A DNA stretch of 64,000 nt from Betaproteobacteria bacterium (lineage in GTDB: Bacteria > Pseudomonadota > Gammaproteobacteria > Burkholderiales > SG8-41), in the NCBI GenBank assembly GCA_028291945.1, contig JAQGNH010000392.1:32678-96677 (forward strand). The letters are read 5' to 3'. Positions 1 to 11,975 of the stretch are shown piece after piece. Below the pieces are notes generated by a model that was not told the DNA's origin, searched no databases, and saw only the letters and a program-made list of their open reading frames with translations. Numbering within the stretch: the first letter of the stretch is position 1; each line of letters begins with the position of its first letter. Both the position numbers and the translations under genes were made by a program.

Positions 1-959
<959 letters not shown>

Positions 960-1146
960 TTAGGGAAAAAAGCTTCGCACCGCCTTTGAGCACGACGGCG
1001 CAACGCGCGCGAGAACGGGCGCGGATCTGTGCGCGTCGACAGGCTCGAGCGCGCCGTCCCACATGCGACAGCGGCAGCGCAAAGAGCCGCCAGAGAGAGT
1101 CTGAAGCGCGAAAGCTTACGCGCGAAGCAGCCTCGCACACTACGGT

Positions 1147-1310
1147 ATCAAGCGGGCAGAGAAGCCTCACCCGCAACGGATCAAGGGCGGAGGAGCTTCG
1201 CGCGCAACGGCATCAGGGGCGTGGAGCGACCTCGCGCGCAACGGCATCAAGGGCGCGGAGAAGCTTCGCGCGCAACGGTATCAGGGCCGCGGAGAGCTTC
1301 GCGCGCAAGA
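1147..1310. repeat. ~5 imperfect tandem copies of a 32-34 bp unit (ATCARGGGCGnGGAGnAGCTTCGCGCGCAACGGY)
   Basis: Unit starts read at 1147, 1180, 1212, 1246, 1280; overlaps the 3' end of ppsA. Confidence 0.85.
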
Positions 1311-3691
1311 TATAGCCAGGTTTCGACCACCGAGTCGGGATTGAGCGACAAACTTTCGATGCCTTCGTCCATCAGCCATTTGGCGAGGTCAGGATGGTCG
1401 GAAGGTCCCTGACCGCAGATGCCCACGTACTTGCCGGCCTTGCGGCACGCCTGGATCGCGAGGTGCAGCATGTGTTTGACGGCGGGATCGCGCTCGTCGA
1501 ACGCATCGGCAATGAGTCCGCCGGAATCCCTGTCGAGCGCAAGCGTCATCTGCGTCATGTCGTTGGAGCCGATGGAAAACCCGTCGAAGTGCTCGAGGAA
1601 CTGCTCGGCAAGCACCGCATTCGCAGGGATTTCACACATCATGATGATGCGCAGTCCATTTTCGCCGCGCTTCAGGCCATGTTCCGCGAGTAGCTCGATC
1701 ACTTTGCGCGCTTCAGCGATGGTGCGCACGAAAGGCACCATGATTTCGACGTTGGTGAGTCCCATCTCCTCGCGCACTTTCTTCATCGCCCGGCACTCGA
1801 GGGCGAAGCAATCGCGAAAAGAAGACGACACGTAGCGTGACGCGCCGCGAAAACCGAGCATCGGATTCTCTTCGTGAGGCTCGTACCGGGAACCGCCGGT
1901 GAGGCTGGAGTACTCGTTCGACTTGAAATCAGAGAGCCGCACTATCACAGGCTTGGGCCAGAACGCAGCACCCAGCGTGGCGACGCCCTCCGTGAGCTTC
2001 TCGACATAAAAGGTCACAGGATCCGCATAGCCCGCACTGTGCTCCTCCACCGCGACCTTGAGGTCCGCCGACAGGTCAGGGTACGCGAGCACCGCTTTCG
2101 GATGCACACCGATCATGCGGGCGATGATGAATTCGAGCCGCGCGAGACCAACGCCTTCATTCGGAAGTCGTTGAAATTCGAATGCGAGCTCCGGATTACC
2201 CACATTCATCGTGATTTTGACCGGCGGCTTCGGCATTTTCGCGAGCGACAGGTCGATCACCTCCGTTTCGAGCACCCCGCGGTAGACGAATCCCGTGTCT
2301 CCTTCGCAACATGAGACCGTGACCGACTTGCCATCCTTCAGCACGCGCGTCGCGTCACCACAACCGACCACCGCGGGAATGCCCAGCTCGCGCGCGATGA
2401 TTGCGGCGTGGCAAGTACGACCTCCGCGGTTCGTAACGATCGCGGCGGCGCGCTTCATGACCGGTTCCCAGTCCGGATCAGTCATGTCAGTGACGAGCAC
2501 CTCGCCTTCGCGAACGCTGTCCATTTCCGCTGCGCTCTTCACCAGCCGAACAGGACCAGCACCGATGCGCTGCCCGATCGCGCGGCCCGTAGCGAGCACC
2601 TCAGAGCGTTGTTTGAGGCGATAGCGGCGCAGGGTGTCTACCCGTTCGCCTGCTTTGACTGTTTCAGGGCGCGCCTGCAGGACGTACAACTTACCGTCGA
2701 CACCGTCCTTGCCCCACTCGATGTCCATGGGCCGGCCATAGTGTTTTTCGATCGTCATCGCATAGCGCGCGAGCTCTTCGACTTCCGTATCGGTGATGGA
2801 AAATCGGCCCCGCTCGTCTTCCGACACGCTCACCGTCTTCACTGAACGGCCGGCCTGCTGCTCATCACCGTACACCATCTTGACGGCTTTCGATCCCAGG
2901 CCCCGTCTGAGGATCGCTTTTTTGCCCTCCTTGAGCCCGCGCTTGTAGACGTAGAACTCATCGGGGTTCACCTGGCCTTGCACGATGGTCTCGCCCAGCC
3001 CATACGACGACGTGATCAGCACCACTTGATCGAATCCCGACTCGGTATCCAGCGTAAACATCACGCCGCTCGATGCGAGATCGCTGCGTACCATCCTCTG
3101 CACAGCGGCCGAGAGCGCAACATCCGCGTGCGCGTAGCCCTGGTGCACGCGATACGAAATCGCGCGATCGTTGTAGAGCGATGCGTAAACGTGCCGGATC
3201 GCCTCCAGCAGGTTCTCCAAGCCGTGCACGTTGAGAAACGATTCCTGCTGCCCGGCGAAGGAAGCGTCCGGGAGATCTTCAGCGGTAGCAGATGAACGCA
3301 CCGCGAACGAAGTGTCGGCATCGGAGTTTCGGGTGAGTGCCTTGTAGCTCGCACCAATTTGCTCTGTCAGCTCGGGCGGGAAAGGCTGCGCGATGATCCA
3401 TTCCCGGATTTCCTTACCCGCGGTAGCGAGCGCCTTGATGTCTTCGGCATTCAGTTTGGCAAGGCGCTGCGAAATCCGCTCGGCGAGACGGTCTTTGGCC
3501 AGAAACAGCCGGTAGGCCTGCGCCGTTGTGGCAAACCCACCCGGAACCCGCACGCCTGCGGCCCCAAGCTGACTTATCATTTCACCGAGCGAAGCGCTTT
3601 TGCCCCCGACGTTCGCAACGTCAGTCATGCGGACTTTTGACAGGTCGAGTACCAGAGACTCATTCATGGATGTCACCGCGTGTTTGTGCAT
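1247..3691 (-). CDS. ppsA: Phosphoenolpyruvate synthase
   Basis: 814 aa; [21 protein letters not shown] phosphohistidine motif, [17 protein letters not shown]; divergent from ppsR. Confidence 0.96.
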   Translation of the reverse strand: MHKHAVTSMNESLVLDLSKVRMTDVANVGGKSASLGEMISQLGAAGVRVPGGFATTAQAYRLFLAKDRLAERISQRLAKLNAEDIKALATAGKEIREWIIAQPFPPELTEQIGASYKALTRNSDADTSFAVRSSATAEDLPDASFAGQQESFLNVHGLENLLEAIRHVYASLYNDRAISYRVHQGYAHADVALSAAVQRMVRSDLASSGVMFTLDTESGFDQVVLITSSYGLGETIVQGQVNPDEFYVYKRGLKEGKKAILRRGLGSKAVKMVYGDEQQAGRSVKTVSVSEDERGRFSITDTEVEELARYAMTIEKHYGRPMDIEWGKDGVDGKLYVLQARPETVKAGERVDTLRRYRLKQRSEVLATGRAIGQRIGAGPVRLVKSAAEMDSVREGEVLVTDMTDPDWEPVMKRAAAIVTNRGGRTCHAAIIARELGIPAVVGCGDATRVLKDGKSVTVSCCEGDTGFVYRGVLETEVIDLSLAKMPKPPVKITMNVGNPELAFEFQRLPNEGVGLARLEFIIARMIGVHPKAVLAYPDLSADLKVAVEEHSAGYADPVTFYVEKLTEGVATLGAAFWPKPVIVRLSDFKSNEYSSLTGGSRYEPHEENPMLGFRGASRYVSSSFRDCFALECRAMKKVREEMGLTNVEIMVPFVRTIAEARKVIELLAEHGLKRGENGLRIIMMCEIPANAVLAEQFLEHFDGFSIGSNDMTQMTLALDRDSGGLIADAFDERDPAVKHMLHLAIQACRKAGKYVGICGQGPSDHPDLAKWLMDEGIESLSLNPDSVVETWLYLAREALRGPDTVAREASPRP

Positions 3692-3745
3692 GTCGGGAAA
3701 ACACGATATTTTACCGGAAGCCTCACTCTCCCCTCCTGACTATCT

Positions 3746-4573
3746 ATGGCCGCCCAGAAACGGATTGCGTTTTTCATTTCCGACCGCACCGGAATCACGG
3801 CCGAGATGCTGGGCCATAGCCTGCTCACGCAATTCGAGGGCGTCCGGTTCCAGGAGGTGACGCTGCCCTTCGTCGACACGGTGGAAAAGGCCCACGAAAT
3901 CGTGCTGCGGATCAACGAGAGCGCGGCGACCGAAGGCGTGCGACCCATCGTCATCAGCACACTCGTCAATACCGAGATCGCGACGATCGTCGGGGCCGCC
4001 AACGCTCTTTTCCTCGACTGCTTTGAAATTTTCATCTCACCGCTCGAAAAAGAGCTCGGCGAGCGCGCATCTCACGCGATCGGACGCAGTCACAGCGTCA
4101 ACGACCTGGTGAACTACTATCACCGCATCGATGCGGTCAATTATGCGCTCGGCCATGACGACGGCGTTGCAACGCGTGACCTCGCCGATGCCGACATCAT
4201 CCTCGTCGGCGTGTCGCGCTCGGGCAAGACGCCCACATGCCTCTACATGGCGATGCAGTTCGGCATACGCGCCGCCAATTACCCGCTCATCCCCGAGGAC
4301 TTCAGCAGTATGCAACTACCGGGCCAACTGCGTCCTCTGCGCGGCCGATTGCGTGGTCTGACAATCAAGCCCGAGCGGCTGCAGCAGATCCGCAATGAGC
4401 GGCGTCCCGGCAGTAAATACGCGACGCTCGCCAATTGCGAATTCGAAGTGCGCGAAGCGGAAGCCCTCATGCGACAGGAGGGCATTCCCTATCTCGATGC
4501 CACGAGCAAGTCGGTGGAGGAGCTTGCGACGACCATACTGCACGAGGCGAAGCTGCTGAGGCGGATCTACTGA
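3746..4573 (+). CDS. ppsR: PEP synthase regulatory kinase/pyrophosphorylase (PPSRP)
   Basis: 275 aa; [23 protein letters not shown]-terminus and [16 protein letters not shown]-loop-like motif; next to ppsA. Confidence 0.93.
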   Translation: MAAQKRIAFFISDRTGITAEMLGHSLLTQFEGVRFQEVTLPFVDTVEKAHEIVLRINESAATEGVRPIVISTLVNTEIATIVGAANALFLDCFEIFISPLEKELGERASHAIGRSHSVNDLVNYYHRIDAVNYALGHDDGVATRDLADADIILVGVSRSGKTPTCLYMAMQFGIRAANYPLIPEDFSSMQLPGQLRPLRGRLRGLTIKPERLQQIRNERRPGSKYATLANCEFEVREAEALMRQEGIPYLDATSKSVEELATTILHEAKLLRRIY

Positions 4574-4594
4574 CAAACCCGTGCGCCGCGAAGC

Positions 4595-4747
4595 GTGAAC
4601 CGTGAGTCGTGAACTGTGACGAATCTCATTCTGGCCGACCCTAAACGATAAGCAGTCAGATCTTGCGCCTCGTGACGCGCTCAGCGGGGTGAAACGCGAT
4701 GCGCCAGACAAAGCGAGTAACCATACGGCTCACGGCTCACGGCTCAC
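4595..4747. repeat. Intergenic element with inverted heptad arms (GTGARYC)n ... (GGCTCAC)3
   Basis: Left GTGAACC GTGAGTC GTGAACT GTGAC (4595-4620); right GGCTCAC x3 (4727-4747). Confidence 0.7.
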
Positions 4748-5536
4748 CGCTTGTTGCCTCACCCTCTCGAACAAGCACACCGCCGCTGCGGCAGCTACGT
4801 TCAGCGACTCGGCGTGACCCGGCATCGGTATGGAAATACTTGCATGTGCCGCATCGCGCAGGGATGCAGAGAGCCCGCTGCCCTCATTCCCAAAGAGAAG
4901 CGCTACACGCCCGCTCAGGTCGGCTGAATAAAATGCGGTCGCGCTGTCACTCGCGACCGCCAGCACGCGGCCCGGATAGTCACGAGCGAGCGCCTCCAGA
5001 TCTACACCTTCGTGGATGCGCAGACTGAAATGGGCGCCCATCGCTGCCCGCAGCACGCGCGGTGACCACGCTTGAACGCAGCTCGTGGACAAATACACCT
5101 CTTTGATCCCGGCGGCGGCGGCCGACCTGAAGATCGAGCCCACGTTGCCGGGATCCTGCACGTCCTCCAGCAACACGCACGCGTCAGGTTGCGCCGGCAA
5201 TGCAGACGGCTGGGGCGTTCTCACCGCCGCGATGATGCCGGTCGGCGTAGACACTGACGACAATTGCCGAAACAGCGCGTCACTGAAGATCAACGGCGCG
5301 GGCACAGTGGAGGACCCGAGTAACGCGGCAATCTCGACGTCATCAAGATGAGACCGGCTGATGGCGACATATTCAGGCGCTCCGACATGCTCCAGATACG
5401 CAGCGACGAGATGTACTCCGTCGAGCAGCGACAATCCGGCTTTGCGCCGCTCGCGCGAAGACTGGTGCAGTTTGAGCAAGGTGCGGAACCGCGGGTTTTC
5501 GGCCGATGTGATCTGCAGGGGCGAGGCTCGGGTCAT
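4730..5536 (-). CDS. TrmH/SpoU-family RNA 2'-O-methyltransferase
   Basis: 268 aa; LLEDVQDPGNVGSIFRSA, LLFGNEGSGLS, ISIPMPGHAESLNVAAAAAV SPOUT motifs. Confidence 0.9.
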   Translation of the reverse strand: MTRASPLQITSAENPRFRTLLKLHQSSRERRKAGLSLLDGVHLVAAYLEHVGAPEYVAISRSHLDDVEIAALLGSSTVPAPLIFSDALFRQLSSVSTPTGIIAAVRTPQPSALPAQPDACVLLEDVQDPGNVGSIFRSAAAAGIKEVYLSTSCVQAWSPRVLRAAMGAHFSLRIHEGVDLEALARDYPGRVLAVASDSATAFYSADLSGRVALLFGNEGSGLSASLRDAAHASISIPMPGHAESLNVAAAAAVCLFERVRQQAVSREP

Positions 5537-6822
5537 GCGCAGGTACGAAAACCGGCAAACACGTCGCGGCGATCAGGCGTATAGAAGTTGCGCCAGGTGT
5601 TGCGGATCAGGTCGGCGCGCGTCGCAAAGCATCCACCGCGAAGCACTTTGTGATCGCCAAACCACGGCTGCGAGTATTCCTTGTAGGCATCGACCACGAA
5701 TCCAGGATAGGGCTCGAACGCGTCAGCGGTCCACTCCCAGACATTACCGATCATTTGCCGGCATCCCCACGCGCTCTCCCCCTGCGCATAACCCGCAACA
5801 TCGACCGCGTGGTCCGAACTGCCATAAAGATTGGCGCGTTGCGCATCAGGCTCTTGATTGCCCCACGGATAGCGCCGCTTGCGAGAGAGATCAGCCGGCT
5901 CGCTGGCTGCCGCGAATTCCCATTCTGCTTCTGACGGTAACCGTCGGCGCGCCCATCGGCAATATGCGTCCGCTTCATACCAATTGACGTGGATCACCGC
6001 CGCATCCGCCACGATGGGCAACCACCTATCATAAACACGCGCACACCATGCGTTTCCGGCTTTGCGCCAATAAGCCGGATGCGATGCGTTTGCGGACGCA
6101 CACCATGCCCATCCGTCGCCAGACCATAGCTCAGGTCGCGAGTAACCTGCGTCTTCAACGAACGACACGAACTCAGCGTTTGTCACGCATGCCCGCGCGA
6201 TGCTGAAAGGGGCGACCGTCACTTGATGCGCCCATTTCTCGTTGTCGAATACGAAACCATCGTCCGGTCTCGCGCCGAGCATGAAGATGCCTCCAGCGAT
6301 GTCGGCGTCACCCTGGGGCACGCTATGCTTGTCGCGGAGTGAACTCGCGCCAGAACCGCATGGCGCACTGTAGCCCAGCGTTTGCCGCGTGTAGGTGAAC
6401 GCTTCGCAATGCATTTCTTCGTGCAAGGCAGCAAGCTGTGCGAAGTACGACCACGCGCCGGCCGGCTTCGCCGCCAGTTTGTCGAGCACGCGCTGCAGCA
6501 CTTCATGCAGGTATTCCAGCGTCCTTTCGAGCCCAGGCAACGGAAGATGCCATCGCCTGTCGTGCGGCACCGAAGACGAATCGTACAGGCCATCAGCGTC
6601 ATGGCGGACGGAAGGAAGAAGCTCAGGCTCTCCTTCGCGATGACGCAGGCACCAGCGCTCCTGAAACCACGCGAGGTGGCCGATCTCCCACAGCGGCGGA
6701 TTTACGATCTTCAATCGCGGACCGAGCAGCTGCGAGCCTGTCAGGTCCAACGTGAGGCTCAGCGTGCGTGCGCGCGCATCGAGCAGCTGCTGCTGAAGGA
6801 CTTCGGTGTCGACGTGGATCAT
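5533..6822 (-). CDS. senA: SenA/EgtB-like selenoneine or ergothioneine synthase (DinB + formylglycine-generating-enzyme-like domains)
   Basis: 429 aa; PPLWEIGHLAWFQERWCLRH and HEEMHCEAFTYTRQTLGY metal-site-type motifs; C-terminal NWYEADAYCRWARRRLPSEAEWEFAA and GNVWEWTADAFEPYPGF; SenA preferred over EgtB because of the adjacent SenB-like glycosyltransferase. Confidence 0.75.
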   Translation of the reverse strand: MIHVDTEVLQQQLLDARARTLSLTLDLTGSQLLGPRLKIVNPPLWEIGHLAWFQERWCLRHREGEPELLPSVRHDADGLYDSSSVPHDRRWHLPLPGLERTLEYLHEVLQRVLDKLAAKPAGAWSYFAQLAALHEEMHCEAFTYTRQTLGYSAPCGSGASSLRDKHSVPQGDADIAGGIFMLGARPDDGFVFDNEKWAHQVTVAPFSIARACVTNAEFVSFVEDAGYSRPELWSGDGWAWCASANASHPAYWRKAGNAWCARVYDRWLPIVADAAVIHVNWYEADAYCRWARRRLPSEAEWEFAAASEPADLSRKRRYPWGNQEPDAQRANLYGSSDHAVDVAGYAQGESAWGCRQMIGNVWEWTADAFEPYPGFVVDAYKEYSQPWFGDHKVLRGGCFATRADLIRNTWRNFYTPDRRDVFAGFRTCA

Positions 6823-6877
6823 GCGCGCAGGCGTTTGCTGTAGTATCCCGCGTTAGTTTAGCTTGCGCCGTCAGCGC

Positions 6878-7891
6878 ATGAGAATTTCGATCATCACACC
6901 CGCAGCCGCCCGCGTGCGCAATGGCAATCGCAACACCGCAGCACGCTGGGCGGGTTTTCTGCGAGACCTGGGGCACCGCGTGACAGTCGAACAGGACTGG
7001 AGTGGCCGGCCTGCAGATCTCATGATCGCTTTGCATGCCCGCCGCAGCTTCGACTCAATCGCACGCTATGCTGACGTGTGTCCCGGCCGACCGCTGATCG
7101 TCGTTCTTACTGGTACCGACGTGTATCGCGATATCCGCAGTGACGCCGATGCGAAACGTGCTCTCCAGCTCGCGACGCGCCTTGTCGTTCTGCAGGAAAT
7201 GGCGGTCAAGGAGCTCACTCCGGCGCTGCGCAGAAAAGTGCGTGTGATCTACCAATCGTCGCGAACAATCGCGCGGCCGCCTGCCCTGACCTCGTGTTTC
7301 GAAGTGATCGTGAGCGGACACTTGCGCGAGGAAAAAGACCCCTTCAGGACAGCAGCCGCTCTGGAGTATCTGCCTGGCAGCAGCCGCATACGTGTTACGC
7401 ACATCGGCCGTGCGCTCGCTGCCGATGCTGCAGCAGAGGCACGCGCCTGGATGGAGCGGGAGCCACGCTATCGGTGGGTCAGCGAAGTCCCGCACTGGCG
7501 TGCGATGCGCCTGTTGGGCCGCGCCCGCCTCATGGTCATCAGCTCGCGCATGGAGGGTGGCGCGAACGTCGTGTCCGAAGCGCTGCGCCTCGGCGTGCCC
7601 ATCGTCGCGTCGAAGGTTTCAGGCAACATCGGCATGCTCGGAGTACCCTATGCGGGCTACTATCCTGTGGGAAACGAACGCGCGCTCGCGCGCATCTTGT
7701 CCCGCGCCGAGCGCGATCATGACTACTACCGCCTTCTGAACAATGCTTGCGCAGCGCGGGCACCGCTGGTAGCGCCGAAGCGCGAGCGTGACGCGCTGCG
7801 CGCGCTTATCTCGGAATGGACGTCGGGCGACCGCGTCGAGACTCGCGGCACGCGCCACTTGCCACTCGCGAAGAGCGCGTTGTTTCGCTGA
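6878..7891 (+). CDS. senB: SenB-like selenosugar synthase / TIGR04348-type glycosyltransferase
   Basis: GT-B glycosyltransferase ISIITPAAARVRNGNRNTAARWAGFLRDLGHRV...LTGTDVYRDI...SRMEGGANVVSEALRLGVPIVASKVSGNIGMLG; divergent from the senA-like gene; ORF track start 6863 is a TTG, ATG at 6878 preferred. Confidence 0.75.
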   Translation: MRISIITPAAARVRNGNRNTAARWAGFLRDLGHRVTVEQDWSGRPADLMIALHARRSFDSIARYADVCPGRPLIVVLTGTDVYRDIRSDADAKRALQLATRLVVLQEMAVKELTPALRRKVRVIYQSSRTIARPPALTSCFEVIVSGHLREEKDPFRTAAALEYLPGSSRIRVTHIGRALAADAAAEARAWMEREPRYRWVSEVPHWRAMRLLGRARLMVISSRMEGGANVVSEALRLGVPIVASKVSGNIGMLGVPYAGYYPVGNERALARILSRAERDHDYYRLLNNACAARAPLVAPKRERDALRALISEWTSGDRVETRGTRHLPLAKSALFR

Positions 7892-7897
7892 CAGCGC

Positions 7898-9067
7898 TCA
7901 CACCGGCACACGCGAGAGCAGCGGCATCAGTGCGGCAGCGGCTTTCTCAGCGGTATTCTGACGCAAATCGTGGCGCATCGATTCGAAATGGGTGTCGAGC
8001 CGCGCCCGCGCGTCCTTGTCGTAAAGAAGCGTCTTGACGGCTTCGGCGAGCGTCTCCGGAGTTGCTGCATCCTGCAGGAGTTCTGGGACCACTGACTCTC
8101 CCGCCAGGATATTCGGCATGCCGACGAAAGAAAGATACGCACGCTTTCGCAGCATCCACCAAGACAGCCGATTCATCTTGTACGTGATCACCATCGGACG
8201 CTTCAGCAGTGCGGCTTCGAGGGACGCCGTTCCTGATGCAACGAGCACCACATCGGCTGCGGCCATCGCCTCGAGTGAATGTCCGATGACCATCGTGAGA
8301 TTCAGATTCTCCGGTTCGACCCGGTACAGCGCCGCTTCGAACAAAGCCTTCGTATCGCGGCTGGCAAAAGGTACGAGGAAACGGATATTCTCGATCTGCT
8401 CGTTCAGTTTGACTGCGGTGCGCACGAAAAGCTCCGCCATATTCTCGAGCTCGCTTACCCGACTTCCGGGCAGCATGGCAACGACCGGCACGCCGATCGG
8501 CACTCTCAATTCTTCCCGCACCAGTTCCGGCGGCGGCAGATCCGCGAGCAGATCCGCGAGAGGATGCCCTACGTAGCACACGGGCACTCCCGCGCCTTCG
8601 TACAGCCGGGTCTCGAATGGAAACAGCGTCAGTAGCGCCGAGACGGCCTGTTTTACTTTCTGGATCCGTTCGCGGCGCCACGCCCATACGGCGGGCGCCA
8701 CGTACTGAACCGTGGGAATTCCCGCCTTCCTCAGGTCGATCTCGAGGTCGAGGTTGAAATCAGGCGCATCGACGCCGATGAAAAGCGCCGGCGGGTTTCG
8801 AAGAAAATATCTGCGCAGCCGGCGGCGGATGCCGACGATTTCCCAGTAATGCCTGATCACTTCGACATAGCCGCGCACCGCGAGCTTTTCCATCGGAAAA
8901 AGTATTTCGGCGCCCGCCGCTTCCATTTTCGGACCGCCGATGCCGACGAAATGCAATCGTGGATTGCGCGCGAGAAGGGATCGCATGAGATGTGCACCGA
9001 GCTGGTCGCCCGAGGCTTCGCCCGCGACAATACCGATCACATACGCGCGATCGGTGGACTTAGGCAT
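7898..9067 (-). CDS. lpxB: Lipid-A-disaccharide synthase
   Basis: GIVAGEASGDQLGAHLMRSL, MLPGSRVSE; position in lpx cluster. Confidence 0.96.
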   Translation of the reverse strand: MPKSTDRAYVIGIVAGEASGDQLGAHLMRSLLARNPRLHFVGIGGPKMEAAGAEILFPMEKLAVRGYVEVIRHYWEIVGIRRRLRRYFLRNPPALFIGVDAPDFNLDLEIDLRKAGIPTVQYVAPAVWAWRRERIQKVKQAVSALLTLFPFETRLYEGAGVPVCYVGHPLADLLADLPPPELVREELRVPIGVPVVAMLPGSRVSELENMAELFVRTAVKLNEQIENIRFLVPFASRDTKALFEAALYRVEPENLNLTMVIGHSLEAMAAADVVLVASGTASLEAALLKRPMVITYKMNRLSWWMLRKRAYLSFVGMPNILAGESVVPELLQDAATPETLAEAVKTLLYDKDARARLDTHFESMRHDLRQNTAEKAAAALMPLLSRVPV

Positions 9068-9082
9068 TTCGACGATATCCGT

Positions 9083-9901
9083 TCAGCGAATGATGCCGCG
9101 ACTCGGCGCGGCAACGAAATCGAGCAAGGGTTGCACCTCAGGACACTCTTGCGCCTGTTGCGCGAGCTCGCGCTGTGCTTCCTCGAGTCCGAGACTCGAA
9201 CGGTACAGTGTCCTGTAGGCGCGCTTGAGCCCGGCGATGGCTTGGGCGGAAAAGCCGCGGCGGCGCAGTCCTTCCGCATTGATGCCGTAGGGTCGCGATG
9301 GATTTCCTGATACTTTTATGTAAGGCGGCACGTCCTGCAGCAGGATCGTGCCCATACCCGATATGCTGTGCTTACCGATGCGTACGAACTGATGCACGAC
9401 CGTGAAGCCGCCCAGGATCGCGTCATCGTCTACGCGCACATGCCCGGCAAGCTGCGCATTGTTCGCGAAGACGGTGCGGCTTCCGATCTGGCAATCGTGG
9501 GCGATATGAACGTAAGCCATGATCCAGTTGTCGTCACCGATGCGCGTGACGCCAGCGTCCTGCGCCGTTCCACGGTTCAAAGTACAGAACTCACGTATGG
9601 TGTTGTTATCGCCGATCTCGAGTCGTGTCGGCTCGCCGCCATACTTCTTGTCCTGCGGCGCGTCTCCCAGCGACACGAACTGGGAGACCGTGTTGTTCTT
9701 TCCAAGGCGCGTGTGACCAGTGATCACCGTATGCGGGCCGATACGGCTGCCCGACCCAATTTCGACATGGGGTCCGAGGACGGTATAAGGACCGACTTCC
9801 ACGTCAGCGGCGATCAACGCGGCGGGATCGACAATCGCCGTCGGGTGAATAGCATCACGCCTCGAAGCGCTTTTCGCGCGCGTCGCGCGTTCAGCGCCCA
9901 T
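9083..9901 (-). CDS. lpxA: Acyl-ACP--UDP-N-acetylglucosamine O-acyltransferase
   Basis: Left-handed beta-helix hexapeptides [29 protein letters not shown]; between lpxB and fabZ. Confidence 0.96.
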   Translation of the reverse strand: MGAERATRAKSASRRDAIHPTAIVDPAALIAADVEVGPYTVLGPHVEIGSGSRIGPHTVITGHTRLGKNNTVSQFVSLGDAPQDKKYGGEPTRLEIGDNNTIREFCTLNRGTAQDAGVTRIGDDNWIMAYVHIAHDCQIGSRTVFANNAQLAGHVRVDDDAILGGFTVVHQFVRIGKHSISGMGTILLQDVPPYIKVSGNPSRPYGINAEGLRRRGFSAQAIAGLKRAYRTLYRSSLGLEEAQRELAQQAQECPEVQPLLDFVAAPSRGIIR

Positions 9902-10352
9902 GCTCGTTATTCAGTTCGCGTATCGTGCATAGCAGATCAGCTTCGGCCACGGTCGAATCCTCGACGCGCGCGATGCCATGGAATTTCCACAGTCCGCGCA
10001 TGTGCCGCACCAGCGAAACATCCAGGTGCAAAGCGTCCCCGGCCGTGACCGGCTTTTTGAAGCGCGCATTGTCGATGCCGACGAAGTAGTACACCATGTT
10101 CTCGTCCGCTTTATGTCCTTCCGTCGAGAACGTCAGTATTGCGGCGGCCTGTGCCATCGCTTCGATGATCAGCACTCCGGGCATTACCGGGTGATGCGGG
10201 AAGTGCCCCCCAAAAAACGGTTCATTGATCGTCACGTTCTTCAGCGCGACCACATTCTTGCCCGGATCGCACGACAGCACACGATCGATCATCAGGAATG
10301 GATACCGGTGCGGCAGATACTCGAGGACACGATGTATGTCCATGCTGTTCAA
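9891..10352 (-). CDS. fabZ: 3-hydroxyacyl-ACP dehydratase
   Basis: [39 protein letters not shown]. Confidence 0.97.
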   Translation of the reverse strand: MNSMDIHRVLEYLPHRYPFLMIDRVLSCDPGKNVVALKNVTINEPFFGGHFPHHPVMPGVLIIEAMAQAAAILTFSTEGHKADENMVYYFVGIDNARFKKPVTAGDALHLDVSLVRHMRGLWKFHGIARVEDSTVAEADLLCTIRELNNEHGR

Positions 10353-11398
10353 GATTGGCTCCTTCTAATCTGAGCGAGTCCATCCTCGAGAGCCGCCACG
10401 CGCTTGGCAATTTCTGCGAGATGGCGTAGTTGCACTGCATTTCGACGCCAGTCGCGGTTCGGCTCGAACGGGTACACACCGCTGTAGACGCCGGGTTTAT
10501 CGATCGATTTCGTAATCGACGTGTGACCCGACACCTCCACGTGATCTGCGATCGTGACGTGCCCGGCGATACCCACCGCACCTCCAATTCGGCAATGCCG
10601 CCCGATGCGTACGCTGCCTGCAATGCCGGTGCATGCCGCTATCGCGGTGTGGGCGCCGATGTGGACGTTATGGGCGATCTGAATCTGGTTGTCGAGTTTC
10701 ACACCGTCTTCTATGACGGTGTCGTCGATCGCGCCGCGATCGATCGTTGTGTTCGCGCCAATCTCGACATCATCTGCGATGCGCACACGGCCGACCTGGG
10801 GTACTTTCACCCAACGATCGCCATCAAACGCAATGCCGAAGCCGTCGGCACCGATCACCACGCCCGCGTGAGCGATGACGCGATCACCCAGTAGGCATTC
10901 CGCGTATATCGCGACGTGCGCGTGAAGATGGCAATCACGTCCCACGCGCGCGTTCTCCCCCAGCGTGGCGCCGGGACCGATGACGGAGCCTTGTCCGACA
11001 CGCGCGCCGCGGCCAATGACGACGTAAGGGCCGATCTCTGCGCTGCTATCGACGTGAGCCTCCGAGTGAACCGTGGCCGTGGTATGTATTCCAGGTACAG
11101 GCGTACGGGGAGACGCAAGCAGCGTTGACACGCGCGCAAAGTACAAATAAGGCTGCTCGTGCACGATTCGGGCAGTCTGGGCAAGATCGCGCTCAGTCGG
11201 AGACAGTATGACTGCGGCGGCTTTCGTAGTGGCGAGATGCCTCAGATAGCGCGGGTTTGCGAGAAAAGCGATCGTTTCGGGACCCGCGTTTTCCAGGGTC
11301 GCCACGCGGCTCACCCTCACTTCAGGGTCACCGACGACTTCGCCCCCGAAGCGCGCGATGAGTTCGCGCAGGCTGTAGGAAACTACGCTGCCGTTCAT
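10349..11398 (-). CDS. lpxD: UDP-3-O-(3-hydroxyacyl)glucosamine N-acyltransferase
   Basis: 349 aa hexapeptide-repeat protein, synteny. Confidence 0.96.
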   Translation of the reverse strand: MNGSVVSYSLRELIARFGGEVVGDPEVRVSRVATLENAGPETIAFLANPRYLRHLATTKAAAVILSPTERDLAQTARIVHEQPYLYFARVSTLLASPRTPVPGIHTTATVHSEAHVDSSAEIGPYVVIGRGARVGQGSVIGPGATLGENARVGRDCHLHAHVAIYAECLLGDRVIAHAGVVIGADGFGIAFDGDRWVKVPQVGRVRIADDVEIGANTTIDRGAIDDTVIEDGVKLDNQIQIAHNVHIGAHTAIAACTGIAGSVRIGRHCRIGGAVGIAGHVTIADHVEVSGHTSITKSIDKPGVYSGVYPFEPNRDWRRNAVQLRHLAEIAKRVAALEDGLAQIRRSQS

Positions 11399-11435
11399 GA
11401 GCGCGAGGCTGGGCGCTCGCAGGCGGCGGCTCGTG

Positions 11436-11975
11436 TTATCTCTCGGACGCGAGCGCTTTCAGCACTCGCTCGGTGATGTCGAGACGAGGACTGCGGTAAA
11501 CAGCCTCCTGCACGATCAGATCGAATTTTTCGGCTTCCGCGATTTGCTTGATCACCCGGTTCGCGCGCTCGAACAGCGTCTGCAGTTCCTGGTTGCGACG
11601 CAGATTGAGGTCTTCCGTGTAGGAGCGCTGCATCCGCTGGAAATCAAGGGTCATGCGCGACAGCTCCTGCTCTTTCGCCCGGCGATCGCTCTCGCTCATG
11701 GTCATAGCTTCTTTTTCGAGCTGTCCCTGAAGGCTTTTAATCTGACCCTCACGCCGCTGCAGCTCCTGCGCTCGCGGAGCGAACTCCTTCTCGAGGCGTT
11801 TGCTCGCAACCTCGGCGGGCGCGGACTCGCGATTGATGCGCTCCGCGTCGATGAATCCGATCTTGAGCTCCGCCGCCGCCACGGCAGCCGCAGTGGACAA
11901 CAGCGCGAACGACAGCGCCACGCGACCGAGCGCCCCATAAAAATGCTTCAATGTCGTCTCCTTCATCGCCGTCAA
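11436..11975 (-). CDS. skp: OmpH/Skp periplasmic chaperone
   Basis: Signal peptide + KIGFIDAERINRESAPA coiled-coil; between bamA and lpxD. Confidence 0.9.
   Translation of the reverse strand: MTAMKETTLKHFYGALGRVALSFALLSTAAAVAAAELKIGFIDAERINRESAPAEVASKRLEKEFAPRAQELQRREGQIKSLQGQLEKEAMTMSESDRRAKEQELSRMTLDFQRMQRSYTEDLNLRRNQELQTLFERANRVIKQIAEAEKFDLIVQEAVYRSPRLDITERVLKALASER

Noticed and set aside
1147-1310. CRISPR array
   Set aside because: Contiguous degenerate ~33-bp units with no unique spacers and no cas genes; better explained as a minisatellite
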